The notes: generated from the sequence alone by a model not told the origin. Positions 8,993-17,222 are shown, counted from the stretch's first letter. The stretch: DNA of 64,000 bases from Acetobacterium wieringae (GCF_001766835.1 NZ_LKEU01000035.1:62001-126000), one strand, 5' to 3'. Numbers and translations are program-made.

Positions 8993-9117
8993 TGCGAAAG
9001 TACTGTGAGCTCTGTGCACAGTTTCGCACGAAACAATTTCTACACTGTACGGCGGACAGTTCGATGAACTGTTCGCCTACACGTTACAAAATTGTTTGTG
9101 GAAACTGTACACTGAGC
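8993..9117. repeat. Long imperfect inverted repeat / structured RNA element
   Basis: Arms running from 9009 to 9117 fold back on each other around a loop at 9063-9065. The inner stem 9051-9062 pairs without a gap to 9066-9077 (one G-T pair). The outer arms, including AAACAATTT and its mate AAATTGTTT, and GCACAGTTTC and GAAACTGTAC, pair with small bulges. An alternative local hairpin pairs TGCGAAA (8993-8999) with TTTCGCA (9022-9028). It sits between the exporter and the ATP-grasp genes and has no T-run, so it is not a standard terminator. It could be a MITE-like repeat, an mRNA-stabilising structure or a regulatory RNA. Confidence 0.7.
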
Positions 9118-9180
9118 AACCATCACTCGATGTTTTATAATTTAGCAAATACCTAAGACAAAAAAATCAAGGAGGTAAAA

Positions 9181-10104
9181 ATGAAAGGTTGGTTATTAAG
9201 AAATCCCGGTAAATTGGAAGATCCTTCAATTGTGAAAATTATGAAGGTGGTGGAAGAACTCCATGTCGATCTGACGGTGGTTGATCCGCTTACGATCCAT
9301 GTGGTCTGTGACCATGACTTTGATGGAAAACTCTATGTCGGGGACGAAATCATGGAGGTGCCGGATTATGTGGTGGCAGCCTTCTTTACGGAAAAAAACT
9401 ATCATACCGCAGCAGCATTGCGAATGCTGGAATCACTGGGGGTACTGTGCATCAATTCGTATGACGCCATCAAAAATGTCGACGACAAGCTGCTGACCTT
9501 TCAGTTGGTCGCCGAGTCGATTGAAGCGGTCTGCTTCCCTAAAACCCTATTGGTCACAGAGTATACCGAAGCGTCCTTTGTCAGCAAACTGTTTGACTAT
9601 CCCGTGGTGATGAAGGTGATGCATGGCAGTAAGGGCAAAGGGGTGGTGCTGGTTAACAATGAAAAAGAACTGGATAACCTGATTAGTATGAGTACCGCCA
9701 GTGAAATTGGTGATCAGATTATTATTCAGGAGTGTATTAAAGCCTCCTCGGGTCGGGATCTTAGAATGATTCTGGCCAACGGAAAGTTTGTTAAATCATT
9801 TATCCGCCAGAATGAAAAAAGCTTTCGATCGAATCTGGCCAAGGGCGGTCATATCGTCGAATACACCCCACCGGCCGCAGTGATTGAGGCCGCCGAGAAG
9901 GTGGCCCAGCTGCTTAAAATCAATATGGGCAGTGTCGATTTTCTCTTTGGCGAAAATGATACCTTCTATTTATGTGAAGCCAATGCGATGCCGGGAGTGG
10001 CTTTTGACATTAAGGTGATGTTTGCTGATTTAATGAAGCAGGTCAAGGATCGCCCGGAACCGCTGTGGAAAAAACGTCTGCGGGAAGGTGGCAAAACATG
10101 TTAG
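9181..10104 (+). CDS. ATP-grasp ligase, RimK-like (first of tandem pair)
   Basis: A 307-residue protein beginning at the ATG after AAGGAGG. After a pre-ATP-grasp domain of about 110 residues comes an ATP-grasp core with the lysine/glycine-rich loop KVMHGSKGKGVVL (near residue 143), the acidic stretch IIIQECI, the basic SSGRDLRMI and the metal-binding end LCEANAMPG. This order matches RimK-type ligases, which join an acyl-phosphate to an amine such as glutamate. The following gene is a close paralogue overlapping its 3' end by seven bases. The substrate cannot be read from sequence. It may act with the GH3 enzymes upstream or serve a separate peptide- or cofactor-tailing role. Confidence 0.78.
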   Translation: MKGWLLRNPGKLEDPSIVKIMKVVEELHVDLTVVDPLTIHVVCDHDFDGKLYVGDEIMEVPDYVVAAFFTEKNYHTAAALRMLESLGVLCINSYDAIKNVDDKLLTFQLVAESIEAVCFPKTLLVTEYTEASFVSKLFDYPVVMKVMHGSKGKGVVLVNNEKELDNLISMSTASEIGDQIIIQECIKASSGRDLRMILANGKFVKSFIRQNEKSFRSNLAKGGHIVEYTPPAAVIEAAEKVAQLLKINMGSVDFLFGENDTFYLCEANAMPGVAFDIKVMFADLMKQVKDRPEPLWKKRLREGGKTC

Positions 10105-11015
10105 GCTGGTTATTAGTTAATCACGAAACCCTGGCTGAACCGTCAATCCAGACAATTATTGCGCTGATTGACAAGATGGGTGTCAATATTCGTACGGTTG
10201 ACGTCAGTGAGGTTCAGGTGATGTGTGAACCGGGTGCAAGCCAGCATTGTTTTATTGGTGGTGAAGCAGTGGATATTCCGGACTTTTCCTTGTCAGCTTT
10301 CTTTGGAGGAAATAATTACCACAGCAAGGCGGTGGTTAAAATGTTGGAATCCCTGGATGTACTGTGTGTCAATAGCTCCGAAAGTCTGAATAACACGGCT
10401 GATAAGCTGCTGACCTTTCAAAAACTGGGGGCCGCCAATCAGGGCTTCTTATTCCCCAAAACGGTGCTGATGACCCCCAAAACATCACCGTCTTTTATTG
10501 CCAGCGAACTGGGACTGCCCTGTGTGGTCAAGGTGATGCATGGCAGTAAGGGGAAAGGGGTGGTACTGATTAAAACCGAAAAAGAACTGGAGAATATTCT
10601 GGATCTTTACGCCGCCATGAATTTTGATGATCACATCCTGATTCAGGAGTGTATCGCCGCTTCAAAGGGCCGGGACATGCGGATTATGCTAAGTGGTGGA
10701 AAATTCTCCACCGCTTACATTCGGGATAATGGCGACAATTTTAAATCCAATCTGTCCCAGGGTGGCGATCTGCAGTTTATTACGCCACCGGCAGCGGTGG
10801 TGGAAATTGCCGAGCAGGCAGCCGCAGTGCTGGATATTTACTTTGGCAGCATTGATTTTCTGTTTGGCGAAAACGACACGTATTACATCTGTGAAGCCAA
10901 CTCGATGACCGGGCTGACCTATTCCAAGGATGCCCTTAGCAACAGCCAGAGTAATCCGCTGCTGCTGACCCTGAAGAATATTATGGCGGAAGCCCAGAAG
11001 CGAAAAATGAAATAG
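10098..11015 (+). CDS. ATP-grasp ligase, RimK-like (second of tandem pair)
   Basis: A 305-residue paralogue of the preceding ligase. The ATG at 10098 gives MLGWLLVNHETL, which aligns with MKGWLLRNPGKL of copy one, so it is chosen over an upstream in-frame ATG at 10065; AAGGTGG precedes it. The ATP-grasp motifs are kept: KVMHGSKGKGVVL, ILIQECI, SKGRDMRI and ICEANSMTG. The glycine after the last asparagine segment is preceded by threonine where copy one has proline. The overlap with copy one suggests coupled translation and perhaps a heteromer. A terminator follows at once. Confidence 0.78.
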   Translation: MLGWLLVNHETLAEPSIQTIIALIDKMGVNIRTVDVSEVQVMCEPGASQHCFIGGEAVDIPDFSLSAFFGGNNYHSKAVVKMLESLDVLCVNSSESLNNTADKLLTFQKLGAANQGFLFPKTVLMTPKTSPSFIASELGLPCVVKVMHGSKGKGVVLIKTEKELENILDLYAAMNFDDHILIQECIAASKGRDMRIMLSGGKFSTAYIRDNGDNFKSNLSQGGDLQFITPPAAVVEIAEQAAAVLDIYFGSIDFLFGENDTYYICEANSMTGLTYSKDALSNSQSNPLLLTLKNIMAEAQKRKMK

Positions 11016-11026
11016 AATCATTGATG

Positions 11027-11063
11027 AACAGTCGATATCTTGCGGGATAGTCGGCTGTTTTTT
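11027..11063 (+). terminator. Intrinsic terminator after the ATP-grasp pair
   Basis: AACAG-CGATATC pairs with GATAGTCG-CTGTT across a short loop, followed by six T. It lies 12 bases after the stop codon of the second ligase. Confidence 0.75.
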
Positions 11064-11092
11064 CTTAAAAAAATTGCTGGAGGATAGAAAAA

Positions 11093-11569
11093 ATGATCCA
11101 TACCTTTGAACCAGTTTATAATAAGAACTCAAAAAGTTTGATCCTGGGAACCTTCCCGTCAGCAAAATCACGGGAACACGGTTTTTACTACCAGCACCCT
11201 CAAAACCGGTTCTGGAAGGTTATGAGTGCCCTGGTTGGCTGGCCGATCCCGGGCACGATTGAAGAACAAAAAAGGATGTTACTGGAAAATCAGATTGCAC
11301 TATGGGATGTAATCTATTCCTGTGATATTGATGGCTCAAGCGACAGCTCAATCAGAAATGTGGTGCCAAATGATATCCGGGCATTATTGGACCAGTCCGC
11401 CATCAAAACGATTTATGCCAACGGCGGCAAGGCTTATGAATTGTATAACCGGTATTGTTATCGGGAAACCGGCGAAAAGATCATCAAGTTGCCTTCTACC
11501 AGCCCTGCCAATGCCAGTTATTCCCTGGAAAAACTGGTAGCGTGTTGGGGTGAACGGATAAACTTGTAG
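11093..11569 (+). CDS. DNA-deoxyinosine (hypoxanthine) glycosylase, uracil-DNA glycosylase superfamily
   Basis: This 158-residue protein removes damaged bases, probably deaminated adenine (hypoxanthine), to start base-excision repair. The segment LILGTFPSAKSREHGFYY and the following PQNRFW are the active-site and base-pocket motifs of the Mug-like/deoxyinosine glycosylase branch. LPSTSPAN near residue 140 matches the DNA-inserting loop of the superfamily. The start is ATG 11093 after GGAGG. The gene stands alone behind a terminator and is convergent with the diguanylate cyclase. A G:T/U mismatch glycosylase role is the main alternative. Confidence 0.8.
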   Translation: MIHTFEPVYNKNSKSLILGTFPSAKSREHGFYYQHPQNRFWKVMSALVGWPIPGTIEEQKRMLLENQIALWDVIYSCDIDGSSDSSIRNVVPNDIRALLDQSAIKTIYANGGKAYELYNRYCYRETGEKIIKLPSTSPANASYSLEKLVACWGERINL

Positions 11570-11587
11570 TGTTGGTTTGGTGGTAAT

Positions 11588-12742
11588 TTATTCTTGATAC
11601 AGTTTGATCTGGTTACGACCGTTTTCTTTAGCCTGATATAGAGCTTGATCAGCCTTCAAGATAAAATCTTCTAGAACAGTGGTTTCATTGCTGTGGTTTT
11701 CCCGACGGGTTTCAGTGACAACATAACCGATGCTTACAGTAACAACCCCAAAGGGAGAGGCTTCATGCCTGATTTGCAGGTCTTGAATTGATTGGCGGAT
11801 CGCTTCGACCAGCGGTGTTATGCACTCAAGATCAGCCAGTATAATGATGGTAACAAATTCTTCACCGCCATAACGGGTGGTCAGCCCCTCGAATGGATAG
11901 TGCGACAGACACTGGGCGACCTGTATCAGGCATTGATCTCCCTGTAGATGGCCATAGGTGTCATTATAGTTTTTAAAATAATCAATATCGACCATCAGCA
12001 GGGCAAACGAGGTGTGGGGATGATCTGAATAGTAACTTTCCAGCTTCCGGCGGTTGGGAATTCGGGTCAGACCATCCAGGTTGATGAGATATTCCAGTTC
12101 TTTTTTCTGATCCAGGATGGTCTGAGTACTGGCGAGCTGTGTCAGTTTTGAAGTTAGGATTGTCTGGGCAATGACAACGGCAAAAGCGGTGCTGGCAATC
12201 ACATTGACAAAGTTTCCCTGAACCAACAGGATAGAACCAGGGGTAAACAAAATGGATAGTACCAGAACCAGGAAACTGGGTGCGATGATACAAATCATTT
12301 CCGGCAAGGAGAGGTATAAAAAGCTGCCAATCAGTAAAATATTAATCAGATAGAGAAAGGTGGAGCCTTGTTCGACTGATAAAACGGCGGTGATTAAACT
12401 GGCAAAGAGCAGACAGAGTCCGGTGGCGCCATAAAAAAAGATGAACTGTCTTTTCTTTATGGCCTCAGGAGAATGGGGGCTTCCAACGCCGATGATATAA
12501 ATAATACTGGCCAGAATCCAGCAGATTCGCAAAGTCGCCTCGATGGTTGTTAACCCGCTAAAACCACGGTCTAAATAATAGAGCACTAACAATAATAAAT
12601 TGACAGATGAACCGATGATCCCAATAATTTTTAAGCGCTTGACATTATCGCACATCAAGGTTTTCCTTAATCGTGTGGATTGTGTTTTTTCATAAGCAGC
12701 ATAAGGATTGAGTGTCTGAATTACCGAATGCAGTGTTTTCAT
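11588..12742 (-). CDS. Membrane diguanylate cyclase (GGDEF)
   Basis: This 384-residue protein has about six hydrophobic segments between residues 45 and 205 and a C-terminal GGDEF domain, which makes cyclic di-GMP from two GTP. The active loop is RYGGEEF, a functional variant. The substrate-binding signature NLDGLTRIPNRR and the metal-binding MVDIDYFKNYND are intact. The product-inhibition I-site (R-x-x-D, just upstream of the active loop) is replaced by PFEG, so feedback inhibition is probably absent. AAAGGAG precedes the minus-strand ATG. The membrane part resembles a MASE-type sensor but is not assigned to a family. Confidence 0.88.
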   Translation of the reverse strand: MKTLHSVIQTLNPYAAYEKTQSTRLRKTLMCDNVKRLKIIGIIGSSVNLLLLVLYYLDRGFSGLTTIEATLRICWILASIIYIIGVGSPHSPEAIKKRQFIFFYGATGLCLLFASLITAVLSVEQGSTFLYLINILLIGSFLYLSLPEMICIIAPSFLVLVLSILFTPGSILLVQGNFVNVIASTAFAVVIAQTILTSKLTQLASTQTILDQKKELEYLINLDGLTRIPNRRKLESYYSDHPHTSFALLMVDIDYFKNYNDTYGHLQGDQCLIQVAQCLSHYPFEGLTTRYGGEEFVTIIILADLECITPLVEAIRQSIQDLQIRHEASPFGVVTVSIGYVVTETRRENHSNETTVLEDFILKADQALYQAKENGRNQIKLYQE

Positions 12743-12906
12743 AGGGCTCCTTTATTTCAATGACAATTTTTAAGCTTATTTTAACAGATATCATCGATGA
12801 AGAGAAAAGAAATCTCTGTGAGGAGAGATTATTTTAAGTTTTGGAAGGGCAAAATTCTAATGGTATGGTGATACGAGTGTTCAATTTCATCTTCCACCCG
12901 CAGGCA

Positions 12907-12936
12907 TAAAAAAAGAGAACCATAAACGGCTCTCTA
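12907..12936 (-). terminator. Intrinsic terminator of the tRNA-Ala transcript
   Basis: On the minus strand AGAGAGCC and GGTTCTCT form a stem around GTTTAT, followed by seven T. It is about 15 bases beyond the tRNA 3' end. Confidence 0.75.
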
Positions 12937-12949
12937 ATGCAATTCTTAT

Positions 12950-13025
12950 TGGTGGAGATGAGGGGACTCGAACCCCTGGCCTTCTGACTGCCAGTCAGAC
13001 GCGCTCCCAGCTGCGCCACACCCCC
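12950..13025 (-). tRNA. tRNA-Ala (anticodon GGC)
   Basis: The 76-base minus-strand sequence folds into a full cloverleaf. The acceptor arm GGGGGTG pairs with CATCTCC, followed by an encoded CCA. The D-arm has GCGC stems, the anticodon arm is TCTGA-CTGGCAG-TCAGA and the T-arm is AGGGG-TTCGAGT-CCCCT. The anticodon is GGC. The acceptor has the G3:U70 wobble pair that alanyl-tRNA synthetase requires, which confirms alanine identity. Confidence 0.95.
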
Positions 13026-13054
13026 AAAACTTTATAACTTTTGGACACTTGTAT

Positions 13055-13083
13055 AGTATACTGGAGTTGACACCGAAATGCAA
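13055..13083 (-). promoter_or_regulatory. Promoter of tRNA-Ala
   Basis: On the minus strand TTGCAT (13083-13078), a 17-base spacer and TATACT (13060-13055). Transcription would start about 23 bases before the mature tRNA end. Confidence 0.65.
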
Positions 13084-13333
13084 GTGTTTTTTAAAAGAAT
13101 ATGATAAAATCTCACTTATATTTTATCTGTGGATAAAGTTGGTGGAAAAGTACTGGTTATAAGATGTTAGTCGAAGTAAAATTAAGTTTTTGATTACAAC
13201 CGATAAAATTCGGAGTGGTTGAAATGGCTGGGGTCAAGAAAATATCTGATTTACCTAAAACAACAATAAATAATAAAATACGAAGCAAGATAATGCTGAT
13301 ACAAAGCAAAATATTCTAAAACAGTAAAAAAAA

Positions 13334-13362
13334 TGCCAAAAATTTCCTGTATGTGTTATAAT
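13334..13362 (+). promoter_or_regulatory. Probable promoter of the pdu sensor kinase
   Basis: A perfect TATAAT at 13357-13362 has a weak -35 (TGCCAA) 17 bases upstream, 63 bases before the ATG. The poor -35 fits an activated promoter. Confidence 0.45.
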
Positions 13363-13425
13363 ATTACTCAGTGGAAATCGATGTAAAATGAAAATTATGG
13401 GATTATTGTCTAAAGGGGTTGTTTT

Positions 13426-14679
13426 ATGAGAGTCTTACTTAAGATTACTGACATTATTGACGTAGAGGTGCTACAAAGAATTCAGGATTCTTTTTCAGAT
13501 GCCACCGGACTCGCCGCTGTAACAGTTGATTACAAGGGTAATCCGATTACGGAATACAGTAATTTTTCAGAATACTGTACCTGTGTCAGAAAAGAAAGTA
13601 GTAACCGGGAGTGCTGTTTTCAGTCGGATGCCCATGGCGGTATTGAATCGGCACGATCGGGAAAACCATCGATTTACATTTGTCATGGTGGACTGGTAGA
13701 TCTTGCCGTACCCATCATGGTAAAGGGAAATTATCTGGGTGCAATTATGGCCGGCCAGGTAAAAATTGATGAAGAAGAAATGAAGCGTCTGCCTTTTGGT
13801 ACCAGCCATGAATTAACTGATTTTTCAAAAAACCCTGAAATTTTAGATTTGTATGACAAAACCTTAAAAACGACATTAACTCAGGTAAGAGCAGCGGCAG
13901 ATCTGCTGTACACCATTGCCAATTATTTGGTTGAGAAACAGATGATTCACATTATCCAGGAGGAATTGCATAATAAAAACCTGGAATTAATGGAAGAGGT
14001 TAAATTACGCAGTGAGGTTGAAGCTTCCCTAAAAGAAGCCGATTTAAAAGCCTTACAGGCACAAATTAATCCGCATTTTCTGTTTAATGTTTTAAATACC
14101 ATTGGTCGTCTGGCCCTGCTGGAAGGTGCAGATAAAACTCAGGAAATGATTTATGCGTTTTCCGATATGATGCGATACACTCTAAAAAAGGAAAAAAATA
14201 ATGTCGTCACGCTTAAAGAAGAGATGGAGCATGTGCAAAACTATCTGTCAATTCAGAAAATGCGTCTGGGTAATCGTCTGAATTACTTAGTGAAAGTGGA
14301 TGAAATGGCGGAAGATATCTTATGTCCGTTTATGACTGTTCAACCATTTGTAGAAAATGCCATTATTCATGCGATTGAACCCAATGCCAAGGGTGGCGAA
14401 GTTCGAATAACAGCGGATATCCTTAAAGAAATCGCCATTTTAAAGATTGTGGATGATGGTAAAGGGATTCCGGATGATCGCATCCATAAAATTTTGGACG
14501 GAACCTATGAAGCGGATGGACGGGAAAAGAACACCGGAATCGGGATTAATAATGCAAATAAACGACTGATGTATTACTATGGCGTTGATTATGGGGTTGA
14601 AATAAAAAGTGAACTGGAAAAGGGCACTGAAATCACTATTAAGATACCTCGTAAATCTCTAACGGGGAGGGGATTATAA
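13426..14679 (+). CDS. PocR-domain sensor histidine kinase (LytS/YesM type) for propanediol utilization
   Basis: In this 417-residue protein, residues 1-180 form a PocR sensory domain with a cluster of cysteines (CTCVRKESSNRECCF, then YICHGGLVDLAVPI). A short coiled coil (EELHNKNLELMEEVK) follows. The His_kinase domain has the phospho-acceptor in QAQINPHFLFNVLNTI near residue 220. The HATPase has VQPFVENAIIHAIE (N-box), DDGKGIPDD and GIGINN. No membrane segment is seen, so it should sense a cytoplasmic ligand, presumably propanediol or an intermediate. AAAGGGG precedes the ATG. The response regulator follows two bases later. The assignment to pdu control rests on the PocR domain and position. 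Confidence 0.85.
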   Translation: MRVLLKITDIIDVEVLQRIQDSFSDATGLAAVTVDYKGNPITEYSNFSEYCTCVRKESSNRECCFQSDAHGGIESARSGKPSIYICHGGLVDLAVPIMVKGNYLGAIMAGQVKIDEEEMKRLPFGTSHELTDFSKNPEILDLYDKTLKTTLTQVRAAADLLYTIANYLVEKQMIHIIQEELHNKNLELMEEVKLRSEVEASLKEADLKALQAQINPHFLFNVLNTIGRLALLEGADKTQEMIYAFSDMMRYTLKKEKNNVVTLKEEMEHVQNYLSIQKMRLGNRLNYLVKVDEMAEDILCPFMTVQPFVENAIIHAIEPNAKGGEVRITADILKEIAILKIVDDGKGIPDDRIHKILDGTYEADGREKNTGIGINNANKRLMYYYGVDYGVEIKSELEKGTEITIKIPRKSLTGRGL

Positions 14680-14681
14680 TC

Positions 14682-15800
14682 ATGTATAAACTGTTTATTG
14701 TTGAGGACGAGCATTTAGAAATTGAAGCGATTAAACTCATTCTTAGTCAACACGGCGAAAATATTGAAGTTATTGGCGAAGCATCTTCAGGATTGGTGGC
14801 AATTGAAGAAATCCGTCGTTTAAATCCGGATATTATCCTGTTGGATATTAACATTCCGGAAATTAATGGTATTGATGTATTAAAAACGATAAAAAAGGAA
14901 GACCATGAAAAGAAGGTCATTTTGATAACGGCATTTAATGAATTTGATTTTGCGCATCAGGCCATCAAGGCTCGGGTCGATGATTTTCTGTTAAAGCCGA
15001 TTCGCCCCCAACAACTGATGGATTCCATAAATCAGAGCATTGCTTCATTAAAGAATAACGCCAAAGAACGTTTTGATGAAAAAATGAATGAAGTTATTTT
15101 TGCTATTATCCAGAAAAAATACAGTGATGCCAGAACAGCCCTGATCAGTTATCTGGACATGATTTATGATTACCATACCTATGATATTATGTCGGTACAG
15201 GCAGAAATCAAACATTTTATGGAGGAACTTAATATTGTGACCCAGGATATGTGCGGTTACGAGCTGAATAGTCCTCTTTGTTCAAGCAATAATATGCAAT
15301 TTGTCAATGGGTATAAAAATCGTTATGATCTGAAAATCGAAATCATGAAAACTATTGACAAGGTTTTTGATCGGATGCTTGATAATAAAGAAACCCGTAA
15401 AAACAATATCGAAGATATTCTTAACTATATTGACCGGAACTGTTACAAGGATATTTCCCTTGATCAGGTTGGGGAGTATGCCAATATGAGTTCCTACTAT
15501 TTAAGTAAGATCTTTAAAAAGGAAACTGGGGTTAATTTTGTAACCTATTTAACAGAACGTAAAATTGAAATCGCAAAGGATATGCTGGCAAATACCGATG
15601 TTCCAATTATCAATATAGCACTGGATCTTTCTTACCACGAACCGAATTATTTTAGCAAGGTATTTAAAAAGAGCACCGGGATGACTCCCACCGAGTATCG
15701 GAAAGAGCGACGTGGAACGGCGCTTGAGGAAGATGAACAGTTAGGGAATAACCATCCCAAAGATGAAAAATTCGCCGAAAAACATCGGGAAGTATCCTGA
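14682..15800 (+). CDS. AraC-family response regulator (YesN type), pdu activator
   Basis: A 372-residue protein with an N-terminal receiver domain: acidic pocket VEDE, phospho-acceptor Asp55 in LLDINIPE and the conserved lysine in LLKPI. The middle region is about 130 residues long. The C-terminal AraC double helix-turn-helix (about 250-350) contains the hallmarks SSYYLSKIFKKETG and NYFSKVFKKSTGMTP. It should be phosphorylated by the kinase encoded just upstream and then activate the pdu operon; a pair of long direct repeats just ahead of the first shell gene are good candidate sites. GGGGAGG precedes the ATG. A terminator closes the two-gene unit. Confidence 0.88.
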   Translation: MYKLFIVEDEHLEIEAIKLILSQHGENIEVIGEASSGLVAIEEIRRLNPDIILLDINIPEINGIDVLKTIKKEDHEKKVILITAFNEFDFAHQAIKARVDDFLLKPIRPQQLMDSINQSIASLKNNAKERFDEKMNEVIFAIIQKKYSDARTALISYLDMIYDYHTYDIMSVQAEIKHFMEELNIVTQDMCGYELNSPLCSSNNMQFVNGYKNRYDLKIEIMKTIDKVFDRMLDNKETRKNNIEDILNYIDRNCYKDISLDQVGEYANMSSYYLSKIFKKETGVNFVTYLTERKIEIAKDMLANTDVPIINIALDLSYHEPNYFSKVFKKSTGMTPTEYRKERRGTALEEDEQLGNNHPKDEKFAEKHREVS

Positions 15801-15832
15801 TAAAAAAAGCAACAGAATAAGTAAAAAATATT

Positions 15833-15867
15833 GAACAGGAAAACCTGAGGGTGAACCTGTTCTTTTT
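15833..15867 (+). terminator. Intrinsic terminator after the response regulator
   Basis: GAACAGG (15833-15839) and CCTGTTC (15856-15862) close a hairpin with an inner ACCTGAGGGT, followed by five T. It separates regulator and structural pdu transcripts. Confidence 0.75.
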
Positions 15868-15920
15868 ATGTCAAAAAAACAGAACGGATTACATTAAAGT
15901 GCAGGTGTTTGACAAAATAT

Positions 15921-16014
15921 TCCACTGTATTTTTATGAACAGATACAAAAAACAGCGACAGTAAAAGGTTTTCAAGATGTATCGCAGAAATCCAGAATAT
16001 TTTTATAAGAACAG
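15921..16014 (+). promoter_or_regulatory. Pair of direct repeats upstream of the pdu operon, candidate activator sites
   Basis: A 22-base element at 15921-15942 (TCCA, four bases, ATTTTTAT, then AACAG) recurs 70 bases later at 15991-16014 as TCCA, four bases, ATTTTTAT and a slightly shifted AACAG. They lie in the gap between the regulator's terminator and the first shell gene. AraC-type regulators typically bind such tandem sites. The core promoter is not clear; TAGAAT near 16042 is a possible -10 without a good -35, as expected for an activator-dependent start. Confidence 0.5.
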
Positions 16015-16094
16015 CACAAGTAATTATCATCGACTTTGCATTAGAATATAGGTAGTTCAGTAACAAAATCTTGTAATTAAGGAGGATAGAGCTT

Positions 16095-16370
16095 ATGACA
16101 AACGAAGCTTTAGGCATGATCGAAACCAAAGGTCTGGTGGCAGTAATTGAAGCTGCTGATGCAATGGTTAAATCAGCTAACGTATCATTAGTAGGCTACG
16201 AAAAAATCGGTTCTGGGTTAGTAACTGTTATGGTTCGTGGTGATGTTGGAGCTGTTAAAGCTGCAGTTGATGCAGGTGCTGCGGCAGCTGACAAAGTTGG
16301 ACAAGTTGTTTCAGTACACGTAATCCCAAGACCACACGGTGATGTGGAGAAAATTTTACCAAGTCTATAA
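16095..16370 (+). CDS. pduA: Microcompartment shell hexamer protein PduA
   Basis: A 91-residue single BMC domain that forms the hexagonal tiles of the shell. It opens [19 protein letters not shown], has the edge and pore region [19 protein letters not shown] and ends [17 protein letters not shown], as in PduA/PduJ. The pore lining residues follow the K-I-G-S-G pattern typical of the propanediol-permeable PduA pore. It is the first gene of the structural operon, with AAGGAGG before the ATG. Codon use is biased to A/T-ending codons, as in highly expressed genes, and differs from the GC-richer genes at 1-11 kb. Confidence 0.95.
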   Translation: MTNEALGMIETKGLVAVIEAADAMVKSANVSLVGYEKIGSGLVTVMVRGDVGAVKAAVDAGAAAADKVGQVVSVHVIPRPHGDVEKILPSL

Positions 16371-16398
16371 TATTTTATAATTACGGAGGTGTAAATTA

Positions 16399-17184
16399 AT
16401 GAAAGATGATTTAATGAACAAATTGATGGAAGAAGTTATGAAGAAAATGAGTGAAGTTGAAGAAACAGGCACAGTTGCCGCTGCAACCGGTGTTTGCGGA
16501 TTAACTGAGTTTGTTGGTACTGCAGTAGGAAACACAATTGGTTTTGTTATTGCAAACGTGGACAGAACTTTACATGAAGCAATGAAAATTGATCCTAAAT
16601 ACAGATCAATCGGTATTCTTTCCGCCAGAACTGGTGCTGGTCCTCAGATCTTCGCTGCTGACGAAGCTGTAAAAGCGACTAATTGCGAAGTTGTTTCTTG
16701 TGAATTGGCAAGAGACACTGAAGGTGGTGCAGGTCATGGTTCTTTAATTATCTTTGGTGCAGAAGATGTATCTGATGCAAAACGTGCTGTTGAAGTTGCT
16801 CTTAACGACTTAAACAGAACCTTCGGAGATGTATATGCAAATGCTGCCGGACATCTGGAATTCCAGTATACAGCCCGTGCAAGCTTCGCTTGTAATATGA
16901 CTTTAGGTGCTCCAATCGGAAAAGCCTTCGCAATTATTGTTGGTGCTCCAGCTGGTATCGGCGTATTAATGTCAGATGCTGCTTTAAAAGCTGCTAACGT
17001 AGAACTTTGTGGTTATGCTTCACCTGATAATGGCGGTACTAAATTCTCGAATGAATCAATGATCTTCATTTCTGGAGACGCTGGCGCAGTTCGTCAAGCC
17101 GTATATGCTGCTAGAGAAGTTGGTAAACAAGCTTTAGAAGCTCTTGGCGGTCCTTGCCCACCTGTAACAACTCCTTATATTTAA
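16399..17184 (+). CDS. pduB: Microcompartment shell trimer protein PduB
   Basis: This 261-residue protein has two fused BMC domains forming pseudo-hexameric trimers, a major shell component. After a short amphipathic N-terminal helix (LMNKLMEEVMKKMSEV) and linker come ATGVCGLTEFVGTAVGNTIG and the first domain, then a second starting near residue 155. In Salmonella the N-terminal extension of PduB ties the shell to the enzyme core, and the helix here could do the same. ACGGAGG precedes the ATG. An internal in-frame start producing a short PduB' form is not obvious. Confidence 0.95.
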   Translation: MKDDLMNKLMEEVMKKMSEVEETGTVAAATGVCGLTEFVGTAVGNTIGFVIANVDRTLHEAMKIDPKYRSIGILSARTGAGPQIFAADEAVKATNCEVVSCELARDTEGGAGHGSLIIFGAEDVSDAKRAVEVALNDLNRTFGDVYANAAGHLEFQYTARASFACNMTLGAPIGKAFAIIVGAPAGIGVLMSDAALKAANVELCGYASPDNGGTKFSNESMIFISGDAGAVRQAVYAAREVGKQALEALGGPCPPVTTPYI

Positions 17185-17222
17185 GTAGCTGTTGTTAGTT
17201 TTCTAAGAAAGAAGGAGGAATA

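Larger units (their letters stand above)
13026..13425. other. Intergenic region between tRNA-Ala and the pdu sensor kinase
   Basis: This 400-base AT-rich stretch holds the tRNA promoter near its left end and a promoter for the sensor kinase near its right end. Nothing between them (about 13100-13330) looks like a gene, and no riboswitch fold was recognised. Confidence 0.5.

Noticed and set aside
12834..13019. A 61-codon minus-strand open frame across the tRNA
   Set aside because: It is the well-known spurious translation of a tRNA gene.
13100..16094. Cobalamin riboswitch controlling the B12-dependent pdu genes
   Set aside because: No cobalamin-box sequence or extended fold was seen ahead of either the kinase or pduA; regulator-binding repeats are the better explanation.
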